This document shows, piece after piece, positions 1 through 10,635 of a DNA stretch of 64,000 bases (position 1 is the first letter of the stretch; each line of letters opens with the position of its first letter). This DNA is from Gerris lacustris (taxonomy: Eukaryota > Arthropoda > Insecta > Hemiptera > Gerridae): NCBI GenBank assembly GCA_951217055.1, contig OX578279.1, forward strand, positions 28,422,173-28,486,172, read 5' to 3'. The position numbers and the translations under genes were made by a program. Under the pieces are notes generated by a model. That model saw only the letters and a list, made by a program, of their open reading frames with translations, had not been told where the DNA came from and searched no databases.

Positions 1-1742
1 CCTAGATAAACTTATCTATGAAAGAGGATGTAAAGGAGAGTTAGATTTTCAGAAAAGTTTATTACATTTCTTTAAGGAAAACAACATTTAAAAAGGAAAA
101 CACAGACGCATAGCGTCATCACACTGGTACCTTGATCTCCTTGAATTTTGTTTTTGAATTAAGTTGTAGAGATGAGGTTGAAAATCAAAAAAATCGTCCG
201 CCAAAAAATCGTCTTCTCCATCCCATCTAGTCAACATTTTTTAGGAGTAATCTTCATCCGTCCAGAAGTGAGCTTGCAACCTTCCATGATTTGAGTTTAG
301 AAAAAAAAATATAAGAATAACAAATAGGAAAAACCAGCAAAATACGTCTCATTTTGACAATAATTGTCTAAATCAGAGACAAAGAATAAGTCATAAGCCA
401 AGATATAAAAATAAATTAGTAGAAAAGAAGGACAAGAGGTTAAGCAAGCACTTGTTTCATAATGATATTGAATAGGACATAATTTTTTGCAAGATATATT
501 TAATAATGAAGAAAATTTAGATATACCAAACATTTAATATTGGTGTTTTGGTTTCTAAGGTGCCTGAACTACAAATATATTATTGTTTCACGCAATATTG
601 TTCTTTGTGATGTGCTACCAAATATTATGCTCTATGTACCAAATATTATCTGGATTTTAAGAAACTAGATAGGAAGGGCTGTGTAACAACTTGTTGTACC
701 TCGCGGCATTCAATGCCACGACATTAGTATCACCTGGTGTCATATTTGAACAGTAGATGTCATGGCACTACAATGCCGTGACATCTAACGTCAAGCACTA
801 AAACTTTTTTTATTTTGACACTTTTTGGGAAAACAAACTAATAAAATAAATTGTAATAAAATTATAAGTAAAATATGATTATTTACATTACATAAAAAAT
901 TATACTGCTTTGTTCTGGTTTGCTACTTTGAAGAACTGTCACAACAGCGTGGAGAGATCGTGTGATCAGCTCATGACATTTAGTGTCATGACGGTGAGTG
1001 TCAAGCAGTTACACGGCATTAAATGTTTCGACAATAGTGCCACAGTGTGAACGAGGCTTAAAGGTCAAAAGGAACAAGTGGCAACCTTTTTTGTTTCCCA
1101 TGAGCATAAAACTATCTTTTAAATAGATAAACGGTGTAAAACCTCAAAGAATTATCATATTTTGAAATTTACAAATAAAATATTCTTAGAGATAGCAGTT
1201 AAGGGGTAAATAAATCTAAGATCTTGATGGCACAAATTAAAAAGTTATACATCTCTTGGTTCATATATCTCAAACCAAAATGATACCAAGAAAATTGAAA
1301 ATAATGGCAATGTATGCCTAAAGATTTAGAATTCAATCATTTTACTTTTGGTTAGTAGCTTCATTTATATTATCATCATTAATGTAATAGTACAATTAAG
1401 GTTGTAGTAGAATGAAATTTGATATTTAATACTAATTATAATTCTACTATTAAACCACTGCTATATTATATACTTATTATATTATTATTAGAATACTACA
1501 AATGTAGTACAGTAAAACCCCAAATCTAGTACAGTGGTCCCAGCTAAAGAAAAATAAATGGAAGCACTACATAATAAAAGTAAAGCAGGGCCATCAAGAA
1601 CTAATGACTTCATTAGACATGGTACAACCAGTTTTAAAATGATAATTATTATGATGAAGCAGAGGAGAAAACTTGGCAGGGCTTTCACCACGAATACTTG
1701 GGAAGATAACACTAAAACTTTAATTGGAATGCAAGATAACTC
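1..1742 (-). other. mbf1 intron 3 (window-edge part)
   Basis: No sequence encoding the conserved MBF1 C-terminal tail is visible here, so this stretch is treated as intron leading to an exon outside the window. It is AT-rich. The only structured part is a repeat-like block at about 675-1062 with recurrent TGTCATGGCA/TGCCGTGACA motifs. Confidence 0.6.
675..1062. repeat. Repeat-like block with recurrent TGCCRTGACAT motifs
   Basis: Within 390 bases the words GCATTCAATGCCACGACAT, GATGTCATGGCACTACAATG, TGCCGTGACATCTAACG and TTTAGTGTCATGACGG recur in both orientations. Such subterminal repeats suggest a degraded DNA transposon. No clean target-site duplication was found, so both the boundaries and the class are uncertain. 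Confidence 0.4.
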
Positions 1743-1744
1743 AC

Positions 1745-1999
1745 CGAGAACCCGTTCCATCTTTGAGATAATTGTTTGGTTGGGAATAGCTCTGCCTGCC
1801 TCATAATCGTTGATCACTTGTTGTTTTTCATTACATTTTGTAGCCAAATCTTTTTGACTCCACCCTTTAGAGTTCCTGTGTTGTTGGATCAATTTCCCGA
1901 TCTCAAGGCTTACAGTCTCATGCTTCAACTCTTCAGTCTCTCTATCCAATTTAGCAGTGTTCTTGGATGTACCATGCTGCTTATTTTGGCCTGCTCCCC
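1745..1999 (-). CDS. mbf1: mbf1 coding exon 3 (helix-turn-helix core)
   Basis: Eighty-five residues including the whole HTH domain. The acceptor is a run of nine T followed by AG (2001-2000); the donor is CTCG|GTGAGT (GT at 1744-1743). The open frame runs on to 1488, but that part is intron read-through without similarity to MBF1. The exon ends in phase 1, so the next exon must begin by completing a glycine codon; no such exon was found between 1 and 1742. Confidence 0.95.
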
Positions 2000-4900
2000 C
2001 TAAAAAAAAAGTAAAAATAGAACCAAAATTAAATAAAGAAAACATATGGTATTATTATTCGGTAGATATAGTGGGGCAAGTGGAGTTCACATTAACAGAC
2101 AGGTAAAAATAATGTCTCTCCCCAAATTAAATTTTAATTTATAATCCAACTTTCTGCTTACTGTCAGTGCCTACACTAAACAACAGTAAAAATAATTAAT
2201 AACAATAAGTAGCACTGATGTATTTTATTAATTTTTAAGGGGCAGCACCCCCAAAATTAGAGGTGATTCGTGGTGGTCAGAGGGCGGCACACCCAAATGT
2301 AGAGCTAAAATTAATTTATAGATTTTCCCTCAGGGTATGAAATTTCTAAACAAGCATGCCAAATTTCATTGAATCAGTCAAGTAGCTTATGCTCGGTGTC
2401 AGGAAAGAATAACACAGGAAATAATTACACAGGAAAAAATTACACGTTGAAAAAATTACACGGGGAAAAAATTACACGTGTGAAAATTACACAAAGAAGA
2501 AATTACACATTTAATGAAATAAATGTTAAAGCAAGCATACAAATGTTAAACTATGAGGTTCTAGTATTCTAGTGTCTTCTAGCTTAGAGGTTGGGAAGAG
2601 ATTCAGACAGCCCGGGCCCTTGCTGAAGCCCACATGCAGGGTGGTACAAAAGTACCCCCCCCCCCCCTTAACTTTTGAACGGTTTGAGATAAATTAATGA
2701 AACTTGGGGGATCTGTACCATGTAAAGGCAAGTTAATTTTTCATCTACTCCCATACTAGGATCTATCCATAAGTAGGAAATCTACCAATTTAATACTTTT
2801 GCCCTCATATAGGGGGCGAAACATTGGAGGTATAAAAATATGTTTGATGTGAAATATTCATATTTTTGCCATAGATTCCAAAACTGCTATCAAAAAACGC
2901 AATCATATTTGAAATTTTTATGTCGGGTGGGCTAGGGGCAAAAAGGGTGGTAGCCCCATCTGGCCGTTCATTAAGTTCAGGAGGGTTTGCAGCAGCCCAA
3001 TAGGGGAAATTTTGCTTATTATCATGCCATCACACCAGAGATACTGCGATAATTTAGTGAAAATTTCCGTAAAAGACAAAGGATATGCTTTAATACAACG
3101 GTCGTTATTTCAAACGGAACTCATTTTCAAAAATTGAAATTTTATTTTTTTTATAAAAAATTTCTACATTTGTACTAACCATTTCTTACAATAATTTTTT
3201 ATTATTATTTTTATTTCTATTTTTCAAGGAACCCAAAAAACGGGGGTTTGACTGTCCCACTCTGACAATATACATACGTACGTCAGTTGCTAGGTAAGCC
3301 AGTGTCACATCATACTAGATATTGTTGGTGACCATCCGGCCATTAGGATTATCCTGGACTAGGATAAAACTGGGCCACCCTGTATATATAATATATAATT
3401 ATTTTAAGTAGCAATTAGTAATTTTAATATATATATAACCATTTTAAAAATTATTTTAATATTGATAGGATAACCAAACTATTTAATTAATTTTTCCTAA
3501 AACTTTAATTTTTTCTTAATGTAATTTTTGCATGTGTAATTTTTTCCCCGTGTAATTTTTTCCTGTGTAATTTTATCATGTAACCCTTATGCTCCATGTG
3601 TCAGCCCAGACAGACAATATTATTTAAAAACCACTTTTTTGAACTCAGGAAAATCAAAATAAAGCACCATGACAATACTTAAATGCTCTCTTAATAATAA
3701 CAAATAATACAAACATTTCTGTTGGGTGTCAACCGGAATCCCTTCTCGACGGGCTTTATTAACTGCCTGAAACACAAATCAAATGTGAACTTGAGAACAA
3801 AGTAGACATGCTAAATTTCAAATATTTATTGATGGAGAGTTCAATCTTGTGAAATTTTATAAGGAACCTAAATAAGATGATTTGGCCATCTAAGTAGAAT
3901 ATCTACCTGAGCCAAAATTGTTCTAAAGAACACAATACAAAATCAGATTTAAGTAATGTTGGAAAGATTTAATACAATATTTAAATAAACAGGTCAAGTG
4001 TGAGCTAGTCAGCAAACAGAGAGGTCCGTAGGCAACACAGTATTGTTTAAGTAGTACCTAGTCTACTGTTAAACGAGATAATAGTACATTAAGTACAATA
4101 GCATGAAACTTGAATAAGCTGAGAGTCGCTAGAGGTAGAGTAGTTCACAAGACATGGTTACTCACAACTGGCTATCATGCATGGCATGAGTTCCACCTAC
4201 AGCGTGTTATTTTTAAAATGCTAAAAAGCCTACTTTGAACTATTCTATGGGTCTGATATTCTTCAAACACATAAACTAACTTTTGATAGAGTATTTTTTG
4301 CCAGTGAACTGGAATCTAAACATATAAATCATCAAAAATGAGGATAATTATAAAAACATAATTTTTCATTGTTTTTGTTTTTTTCAAAATTTCCATCAAG
4401 TTGGAGCTTTACTTTTGGTCAAAGAATCTCCAGGAATTTTTTGCACTTTACATAAGCAAGATAGGGGGGGGGGGGGCACTTTTCACACTTACTTCAAACC
4501 CACCTACGCCACCCTATCAAAGCTTATAACCAAAAAATTATACATTTTTGTAATCAGCTCAACATACCCTTTCATATTATGTACCCCAAACGGTTTCCAA
4601 AAAAATAAATTTGTTTAACCCTTAAGTTCTTTTAGGTACTATACCACCTATATGCCAAATTTCAAAAGGTGTAGCCGTGACAGAGAGACACGCAGGAAAA
4701 TATAAGGATCCTCGGTTTTGCAAATGAACCCTAAAAATATTTTACATACATACATTCATTTTTCTTTTATATTACAAAGAGTTAATTACTGGTAAGAATA
4801 AGTAAGAAGAATAAGTATGTTCTGGTAAAAAAAAATAAACATGCCTTAAGATACCTCAAGAGGAGTCAAGTATTGAAGTAATGGTGTGGAAAATAGTTGT

Positions 4901-7453
4901 TAAAATAAAGAGATTGGTTAAGAAGATGGAAAAGGAGGTTGTTAAGAAAAATATTTGGTGAAGTAAGCATTGTTGGGCATTAAAGAATAAGAATAATCAG
5001 AAAACTGAGTCAGTCAATTAAGCACTCAAATGTCAAAGTGTCTAAAGTTAAAGATGGAAGACTGAGATGGTTTGGCCATGTTCAAAGGATGCCACTGAAG
5101 AGTTGCTCTAGAAAACTGCTAGATGGTCATCCAGGTAGGTGTGGAAGGGAAAGAAAAAGATGAGAAGAAAATTAAGAGTCCTCCGAAGGCGCCATTTTAT
5201 GTCAAAGTCACCGCAAGTAAGTAATATATTAAGGCTTATGCTAAGATTATGCAATACCTACACGAACAAGCCAACAGGCAATTAGAGCCAAGGTAAATTA
5301 TGAGTAAAGTTGAACCTCCTTCAGCACTTGTTATCAATAAAGTTTTAATAATATTTATTAAATTAAAAATCCACCATTGTCACAAACCTTTACAAGTTTA
5401 GAATCATACTAGTGAAAGTATAGCTTTACATCTAATTAGAGAATGTTATATCATTTAGACAAAGGGTCATCACAGTCCAATTAATCCATCTATAAATATC
5501 TTCAGCTAAACAATTTCAATATTAGGAACTAAACAATTAAGTTATTATGATAACTTGGTACAATAATTAATAGTGGTGGACATATATTCACATTATAATA
5601 AAAACAAAACAACATCTTCTTCCCTGCATTATCAGGCCTGATTGCCAGTATAAGCTGATCCCTGTCCTCATCCTCAATCTTTACCTTTATCAATCTGTCC
5701 TTTGTGTAATATACCTCCCATACTATAACTTCTTACTATCCTTATTTAAAGCCTGAACAAACCCCCTTTATCAAATTCCCAATTTAGCTCACCTGACATG
5801 AAATAATTTTTTTTTTTTTTTCAAATTACTGATAAATCTATTACCCCTTTAGGATACGGCCTTATGCAGCAACAGTTCTGACGGGTATTTATCATAATCA
5901 CATGTGATGTGTTTTGATAAGCCTAGAGATTTAGGATGATATAAGATTTTAATATGCTTAAAACAGTATCCACACTATCCTTTGAATTCAACTGCTGCTA
6001 ACTTAAGCAGTAAGCTTTTAAGTATCTCAAATGATTTGCTTAGAAATGACCCGGTTAGATCAACATGCACTTTTGACTAAGACTAAGGGCTCTCCAGATA
6101 CTATTTAACTCTGGGTCTTAGGCCTATTGAGGGCCTAGACCTGCCAAAGGGCTAATACAACTACATATACAATGGATGACACTAGGTTACGGCGTTGCTC
6201 CATCAGCTGTATAAACCAGTTAGTCACCTTAACCAGCACTCCATTTATAAGGAGATGCTGGGAAGACACGTCAGGCGTCGGGAACTGAACCCATAACCTC
6301 CTGCGTGACAAGCAAAAGTGATAGCAATGAGCTACCAGTGACCCTGCTCAACAGGTACTGTACAAGAGATAAGTGAAGCCTCTATTTCACATGGACTGAT
6401 AAATTTGCAAACTGAGCAGGCCTTAATATAGCGCTTGACATCTTTATTCACTTCAGGCCACCAGGAATAAAATTTCTCTTTAGACATAATTCAATAAATA
6501 CCTGGATGTCCTTAGTGAAAAATCTTCATACATCTCCTCTGAACCATCAACAGTAGTATTTTTCTTAGCCCCCAATATAATATCTCATTACAGGACATTC
6601 ATTCATAATTATTATAACTGTATTTGCCTTATCTCTCAAATTAACTCCCTTGTATCTCATCCTCTAAGTCTAAGTAACTAAGAATACTCACTAATGTTGA
6701 TAATATTCACATGATAGTATATTGACAACATAATAGTATACAATTCCCATGACAGAAATATAACCTTGCAATAAGATAACCAAATGTAAACTCTTAGAAA
6801 TACCAACAATACCTATATATCAGTAAAATATATATCACCAAAATTACTTTTCCACTTGAAACTTAATAAATTCATATTAAAGTAGCAGTTTCCAATGAAG
6901 ATTGATTTTAATAAATAGTACAATATCAAATATCAGTAACTGGATATACCACAATATTAAGATTTTGACTGCAAATGGACATCACTTATACGATGTCACA
7001 TTTACATTATGCCGATGTTGCATTACACATAGAGGTGTAACAAAATAAAACTTAAGAGTTCCTGAGGTAAATACTATAGTATAACCATTTCCCTTCCATT
7101 AAATTGTCAAGACCAAGTCATATAAAGTTATCTATCAGATGAATTTGAAGAATTTAACTCCTGGAATAAATACCTTTCGGTCATAAAATATTCATATTTA
7201 AACACATTTAAATACAATAATAGAGCAAATGTCAACTTAACAACAAGTGCAAGGTCTTAAAAACAAGATCAAGGATTTAAAAAACGTTGCTTCCAACTCA
7301 GCTTAGGCATAATAATTACTTCTATTAACAGCAATCTCAGTTGAAAAATCTGTTGGTCCATACCTGCTCGCTTTTTAAATCGGAAGCTTTCTGAGGCCTC
7401 TTCCGAAGCACAGTGACCTTATCCCTTTTCTGGACTGTTTCCCAGTCAGCCAT
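1745..7453 (-). CDS. mbf1: Multiprotein bridging factor 1 (MBF1/EDF1), 3 of probably 4 coding exons
   Basis: MBF1 is a conserved nuclear and cytoplasmic coactivator that bridges TBP and DNA-bound factors of the bZIP and nuclear-receptor classes. The coding parts are 7453-7364, 3766-3715 and 1999-1745, all with GT donors and AG acceptors. They join in frame to 132 residues plus the first base of a glycine codon. Residues 1-30 form the N-terminal segment starting MADWETV; residues 31-47 carry the AVNKARREG block with VDTQQK. From about residue 48 the highly conserved core begins ([16 protein letters not shown]), followed by a Cro/C1-type helix-turn-helix with [10 protein letters not shown] and the invariant [12 protein letters not shown]. 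The start fits the family and has the context ACCATGG. Family proteins have about 145 residues, so some 14 C-terminal residues (the basic tail after MERVLG) are encoded left of base 1. Identification is by recognised family sequence and is secure. Confidence 0.96.
2380..3600. mobile_element. Foldback-like element whose inverted ends are tandem 16-mers
   Basis: The left end (about 2405-2512) holds six or so tandem copies of a roughly 16-base unit AAAAAATTACACGGGG. The right end (about 3525-3600) carries the same units in inverted orientation. Both ends also share an outer TATGCTC..GTGTCAG-like word. Long inverted ends made of short tandem repeats are known from Foldback transposons. The interior holds another inverted pair (CAGGGTGG at 2639, CCACCCTG near 3384) and no recognisable transposase. 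It lies in mbf1 intron 2. Confidence 0.5.
2639..3384. mobile_element. Putative TIR element inside the foldback-like unit
   Basis: It begins CAGGGTGGTACAAAAGTA with a run of 13 C close to the left end, and ends ...TTTTATCCTAGTCCAGG-type sequence with CCACCCTG on the opposite strand. Only about 10 bases of the ends match, no duplication was found and no coding sequence was recognised. Class unknown. Confidence 0.3.
3715..3766 (-). CDS. mbf1: mbf1 coding exon 2
   Basis: Fifty-two bases between a TTTCAG acceptor (AG at 3768-3767) and an AAAT|GTTTGT donor. It encodes [17 protein letters not shown] and the first base of a Trp codon that is completed by exon 3. The TGG codon split across the junction confirms both splice sites. 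Confidence 0.93.
4704..4737 (+). repeat. Repeat terminus with AAGGATCC-type hairpin
   Basis: A degenerate member of the family with an AGGGTCC stem, a TTTTGCC loop, a GGACCCT stem and a terminal AAAAA (best copy at 9062-9095). It is preceded by CAGAGAGACACGCAGGAAAA, the equivalent of the GACAGACA tract of other copies. Confidence 0.45.
4985..5165 (+). pseudogene. Non-LTR retrotransposon fragment (reverse transcriptase C-terminal motif)
   Basis: Translation from about 5053 gives [14 protein letters not shown], the LRWFGHV-R-M motif found near the C-terminal end of many RTE- and CR1-like LINE polyproteins. It is followed by a degenerate [14 protein letters not shown] stretch matching the usual GRPR-RW block. 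The upstream frame is broken. This is a dead fragment of the element. Confidence 0.65.
6150..6350 (-). repeat. tRNA-related SINE
   Basis: On the minus strand GGTAGCTCATTG (6337-6325) resembles a polymerase III A box and GGTTCAGTTCC (6291-6281) a B box, 34 bases apart as in a tRNA. The 60-nt head therefore looks tRNA-derived but does not fold as an intact tRNA. A non-tRNA body follows to about 6160. Confidence 0.6.
7364..7453 (-). CDS. mbf1: mbf1 coding exon 1
   Basis: Thirty codons from ATG (7453-7451) to a CAG|GTATGG donor (GT at 7363-7362), ending in phase 0. The peptide is Lys/Arg-rich ([12 protein letters not shown]), as in other MBF1 N termini. The start sits in a strong context, ACCATGG. 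The 5' UTR continues rightwards by an unknown length; no clear TATA box or initiator could be assigned. Confidence 0.95.
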
Positions 7454-8345
7454 GGTATTTCTCTTTTGTACTTTTCCGGTGGTTGTGTTAAGTTAGTACC
7501 GGTAAATAACAAGAATAAAAAGATTTCACTGTAAATAAAACACGATTAGTTTATCGATAAAAAAAAAATATTCAGAAGCGTGTTTGGGCCCCAAGACACG
7601 TTTGTTGTATCTTTGTTAAAAATATCCCTAGGACGAAGTGTGTGAGTCTTTGTTTAGAGGTAGGTAATTTTCTAACGTTGATACTTGGTTTCATAACCTT
7701 TGACATTTTAGTTAAATAATGTAGTCTATCTATTTTTAAAATTAACTTTTTCTTAATGCCCCTGTACCTGTAGTACTGTAGTTTAACTTTTTCATTTATT
7801 CGTAATTTCGGTTTTACCCTGTTATAGGTATTAGGTATGGCAACAGGCATCTGTTAGATTTTCGAAACAACTAACCATAGATAAAAATAAATTGGCCTTA
7901 ATATGCATTTTATTGACCCAACGCAATGAAACTCAAGAAAGTACACAATACCAAGTGTCTAGCCCAATCCGTTCATAAGATAATAAATGTTAAAAAGTTT
8001 TTTTTGGGTAGGGGGGGGGGACGTATTGTTTTCCCAAAAAATGCGACGTTTGAAAAATTCCTTAAAAACCGTTTTTTGTTTGTTGACAAAAAAAGAATAT
8101 ATAAAGATTATTAGTTCAGTTAAAAAAAAAAGAGGGGGGAGGAAGAGAAACTGAATTTTCAAGGACATTGGGCAAAGATGAATTGGTACAAAAATAAAAC
8201 CAAATATATATTTGTACTCGGGGGGGGGGGGTCCTCCTCAATCATTTAACACCCCACGTGACGCATCTGTTAAAAAAAAATGTTAACCCCTAGTTTTTGA
8301 GGAATCATTTTTTGGGGCTAAACTACAATTTTCCTGGGTTATTAA
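7454..8345. other. mbf1 upstream region
   Basis: Contains the 5' UTR and promoter of mbf1 immediately right of 7453, but no motif strong enough to place the transcription start. Further right are homopolymer tracts (G10 at 8011-8020, G12 at 8220-8231). Open frames of 60-90 codons here show no recognisable domain. Confidence 0.5.
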
Positions 8346-8964
8346 CCCTTAGATTAGACACGGGCTGGCACATTGAGTGCGCCACGAGAAATAAAAATGT
8401 CTGTAAATCACAGATTATTCTGATGAGATTATTATTCTGCAGATCACAATGCGAGAATAATAAACCCTCACTCTACCCTACTACTGGAGACCCCTAATAC
8501 GAAAGAAACAGTCTGCTTTAATTATTGCTTTGTTCTGCACTGTTTTGCCGTGTTTATTTGTCTTGGTGCACTGTATACGCCGCCTCTGTGCCACCATGTC
8601 CGGTAGAGAAATTATGCCTTCCGATCAATATTTTTCGGTTTTGCATGAGATGTCGGATTAGGACGATGGTTGTGGTTATCTTAGGACTTTGACAACTAAT
8701 AATAATTAATTAAGGTTGAAAGCGTGATACTAAGTCAGAACGCTGAAGGAGTAATTACTGATTTTTTATAGTAATTTTTATATTTATAATCAAAGATATA
8801 ATTGAGAAATAAATGTGTAATAATTGAATTTTTAGTTCAACATTTCCAAAATGCAATCTAGATAATCTGGATTTGACCTATTTATGGTTTGAAAAATGCA
8901 CTGGCGCATAAAGTACGCTGCCCGAGCCTCATTGTTTGTCCATTATAAGACGTGCCACTAAGGG
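8346..8964 (+). mobile_element. piggyBac-like non-autonomous element with TTAA duplication
   Basis: Both ends match the piggyBac pattern: TTAA at 8342-8345 followed by CCCTTAG, and CTAAGGG followed by TTAA at 8965-8968. The inner ends share GGGC and GGCGCA motifs. At 619 bp it is far shorter than an autonomous element. It retains an ATG (about 8596) starting MSGREIMPSDQY and an acidic stretch broken by an in-frame TAG, plausibly a transposase N terminus. I read it as an internal-deletion derivative. Confidence 0.7.
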
Positions 8965-9824
8965 TTAAACATAATGTAACTGCAAAATTTAAGATTTTTG
9001 TGTTGATTACTTTCGAAGATCAGGTGCTTTACAGGCAGACAGACAAACATAGGAATGTATAAGGGTCCTTATTTTTGCCTGCGGACCCTAAAAACCGAAT
9101 AAAGGAGAGAATGGAGGGTAGTAAAAGTTCCCATGACGGAAAGTGTTAAGTGTAAAAATCGTTTGCTCAATAAAGGGAACTCAATTTTTCTTATTATTTT
9201 CATGTAAGTTATTTATCTCATGTCTTCACATTTTGCTAAACTACATATTATACATTTTACTCAGCCTAGAAGTGTGAAGTTTTTATACTGTGAAGCCATC
9301 AGCTCACAGCAAAAAAACTGAAGAGACCATAAACTACAAACCCTAATTATAACCCTCATAATAGTATAGCATTCAACCAAATTACCTTAGTACTTAGTCA
9401 AATCCTCTTCTTTCTCATGGGGAGTGTGTTGTCAGAGGCGTCTCCAGGCTAGTCTGTTCAAACTTACTTTTCGGGTGTCGTCCCTGGATATATTCTCTAT
9501 CTTGCCAATTGATTGGGAGGTTGTCCAGCCAAATTTATATTCACCGCCCTCTAGGTTGTTGTCCTTCTGTCCTAGCATCAAAAGCCCTTTTAGGGTGTAT
9601 TTCTGCCCCCATATGGTTAACGACGTGGCCATATTACCTCAGTTAGCATCTTTAACCATCCCATCCAATGGTGACCCCTAGTCCCAATCTGATGGTGTTA
9701 TTACATTTGGTGTTCTATTTAAGTAGGGACTTTTATCAAATTATTTTTAATTAAATGATCCCATTTTGAACTAATGAAAACTCATTAATAGCCCTAAAAA
9801 TTAAACATTTTATTTTTAGAATTA
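8965..9824. other. Intergenic, repeat terminus plus unassigned sequence
   Basis: Just right of the piggyBac-like element lies a repeat terminus with the clearest AGGGTCC/GGACCCT hairpin (9062-9095). The stretch 9420-9690 is less AT-rich and open in both strands for 60-85 codons, but no domain is recognisable. It may be an old element or processed fragment. Confidence 0.4.
9062..9095 (+). repeat. Terminal hairpin of a dispersed repeat (AGGGTCC...GGACCCT)
   Basis: AAGGGTCC, then a loop TTATTTTTGCCTGC, then GGACCCT and AAAAA. It is preceded by GGCAGACAGACAAACATAGG. The same layout recurs at 4704, 58122 and 62616 and, more divergent, at 61731. Equivalent hairpin-ended repeats are common in insect genomes; the exact class is not assigned here. 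Confidence 0.6.
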
Positions 9825-9844
9825 CAGTAGAACCCCTCATATCT

Positions 9845-9930
9845 GACCTCAGAATATCCGACCTCGAAATATCCGTCTCCTCGGAATATATCCGACTCCT
9901 TGGAATATCCGACTCCTCGGAATATCCCAT
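9845..9930. repeat. Tandem subterminal repeat
   Basis: Four to five imperfect copies of a 16-18 base unit with the core CTCGGAATATCCGACTC. They lie just inside the left end of the pogo/Tigger-like element and are probably transposase-binding subterminal repeats. Confidence 0.6.
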
Positions 9931-10269
9931 CATGACACCCCTTGGTTAAAAAAAAGAGAAGTAAAATCTGTACAACAACGAACTTCATTCTTATCAGAAT
10001 ATTGAGTATATATAAAACTATATAAGCAGCCAGTCGATCACACTGATCGCTACTCTTCGTTTCTTATTATCGTGCATGTCATTCTATATTTACAATACAG
10101 TGTTGTGCTATATCTTTAGTGAATATGGCGGTCAACTGACAGGGCCGATTTAACTATAGGGGCACGATGGGCACGTGCCCAGGGGCGCAAAAGATTTGGG
10201 GTGCAACTCAAAAGGTTATGGGGGGGGGGGGGCACGGCTAAACATTGCAAGGGCAAAAAATATAAATGA

Positions 10270-10560
10270 GAATGTTTAAAGTAAACCAAATATCCCTTAT
10301 ACATAACCTTAGCATATACCTAACTCTCCCAGTATCCAACTGCTCGGCGGAGAGGAGCTTTTCTGGTCTTAACAGAATAAAGTCAGTGAATATGTCTACA
10401 ATGCGTAATGACAAGCTGAATAGTTTACTGTTATTATTATTATTATGCACACAAAGCGACATAACGATAGAAATGAACTATACCGATTTTGCCAGAGCAA
10501 AAGCAAGAAAAAAAGGCAATCGTATACTGGTGAATCCACACACGCGGTGTTCGCCGAATA
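10270..10560 (+). pseudogene. hAT transposase, C-terminal dimerisation domain fragment
   Basis: The translation contains TLPVSNCSAERSFSGLNRIK followed by MSTMRNDKLNSL, the well-known hAT C-terminal (hATC) signature in which SAERSFS and the leucines form the dimer interface. A (TTA)n expansion after 10430 gives a run of leucines. The frame continues to about 10530 with CTQSDITIEMNY and FARAKARKK. The DDE catalytic part and BED zinc finger are missing, so the fragment cannot act alone. Confidence 0.85.
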
Positions 10561-10635
10561 CCCAACATTTGTTCCATCTGATTATTTTTGTATTATCATA
10601 AGTATTTATTATGAAGTAGGTGTTATTATTATTTA

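Larger units (their letters stand above)
3767..7363 (-). other. mbf1 intron 1
   Basis: A 3.6 kb AT-rich intron. It contains a hairpin-ended repeat terminus (4704-4737), a LINE fragment (about 4985-5165), a tRNA-related SINE (6150-6350) and a 13-G run (4464-4476). The rest, especially 5200-6150 and 6350-7360, shows no coding or repeat signature that I can name. Confidence 0.7.

Noticed and set aside
1488..1744. Extension of the MBF1 open frame past MERVLG to a 185-codon protein
   Set aside because: A consensus donor (G|GTGAGT) lies exactly where MBF1 similarity ends; the rest is intron read-through.
2405..2520. CRISPR-like array suggested by regular AATTACAC repeats
   Set aside because: Unit is about 16 bases without spacers and recurs inverted at 3525-3600; it is a transposon end in eukaryotic DNA.
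7572..7850. 92-codon basic open frame upstream of mbf1 on the minus strand
   Set aside because: No domain, composition explained by AT-rich sequence, no splice link to mbf1 seen.
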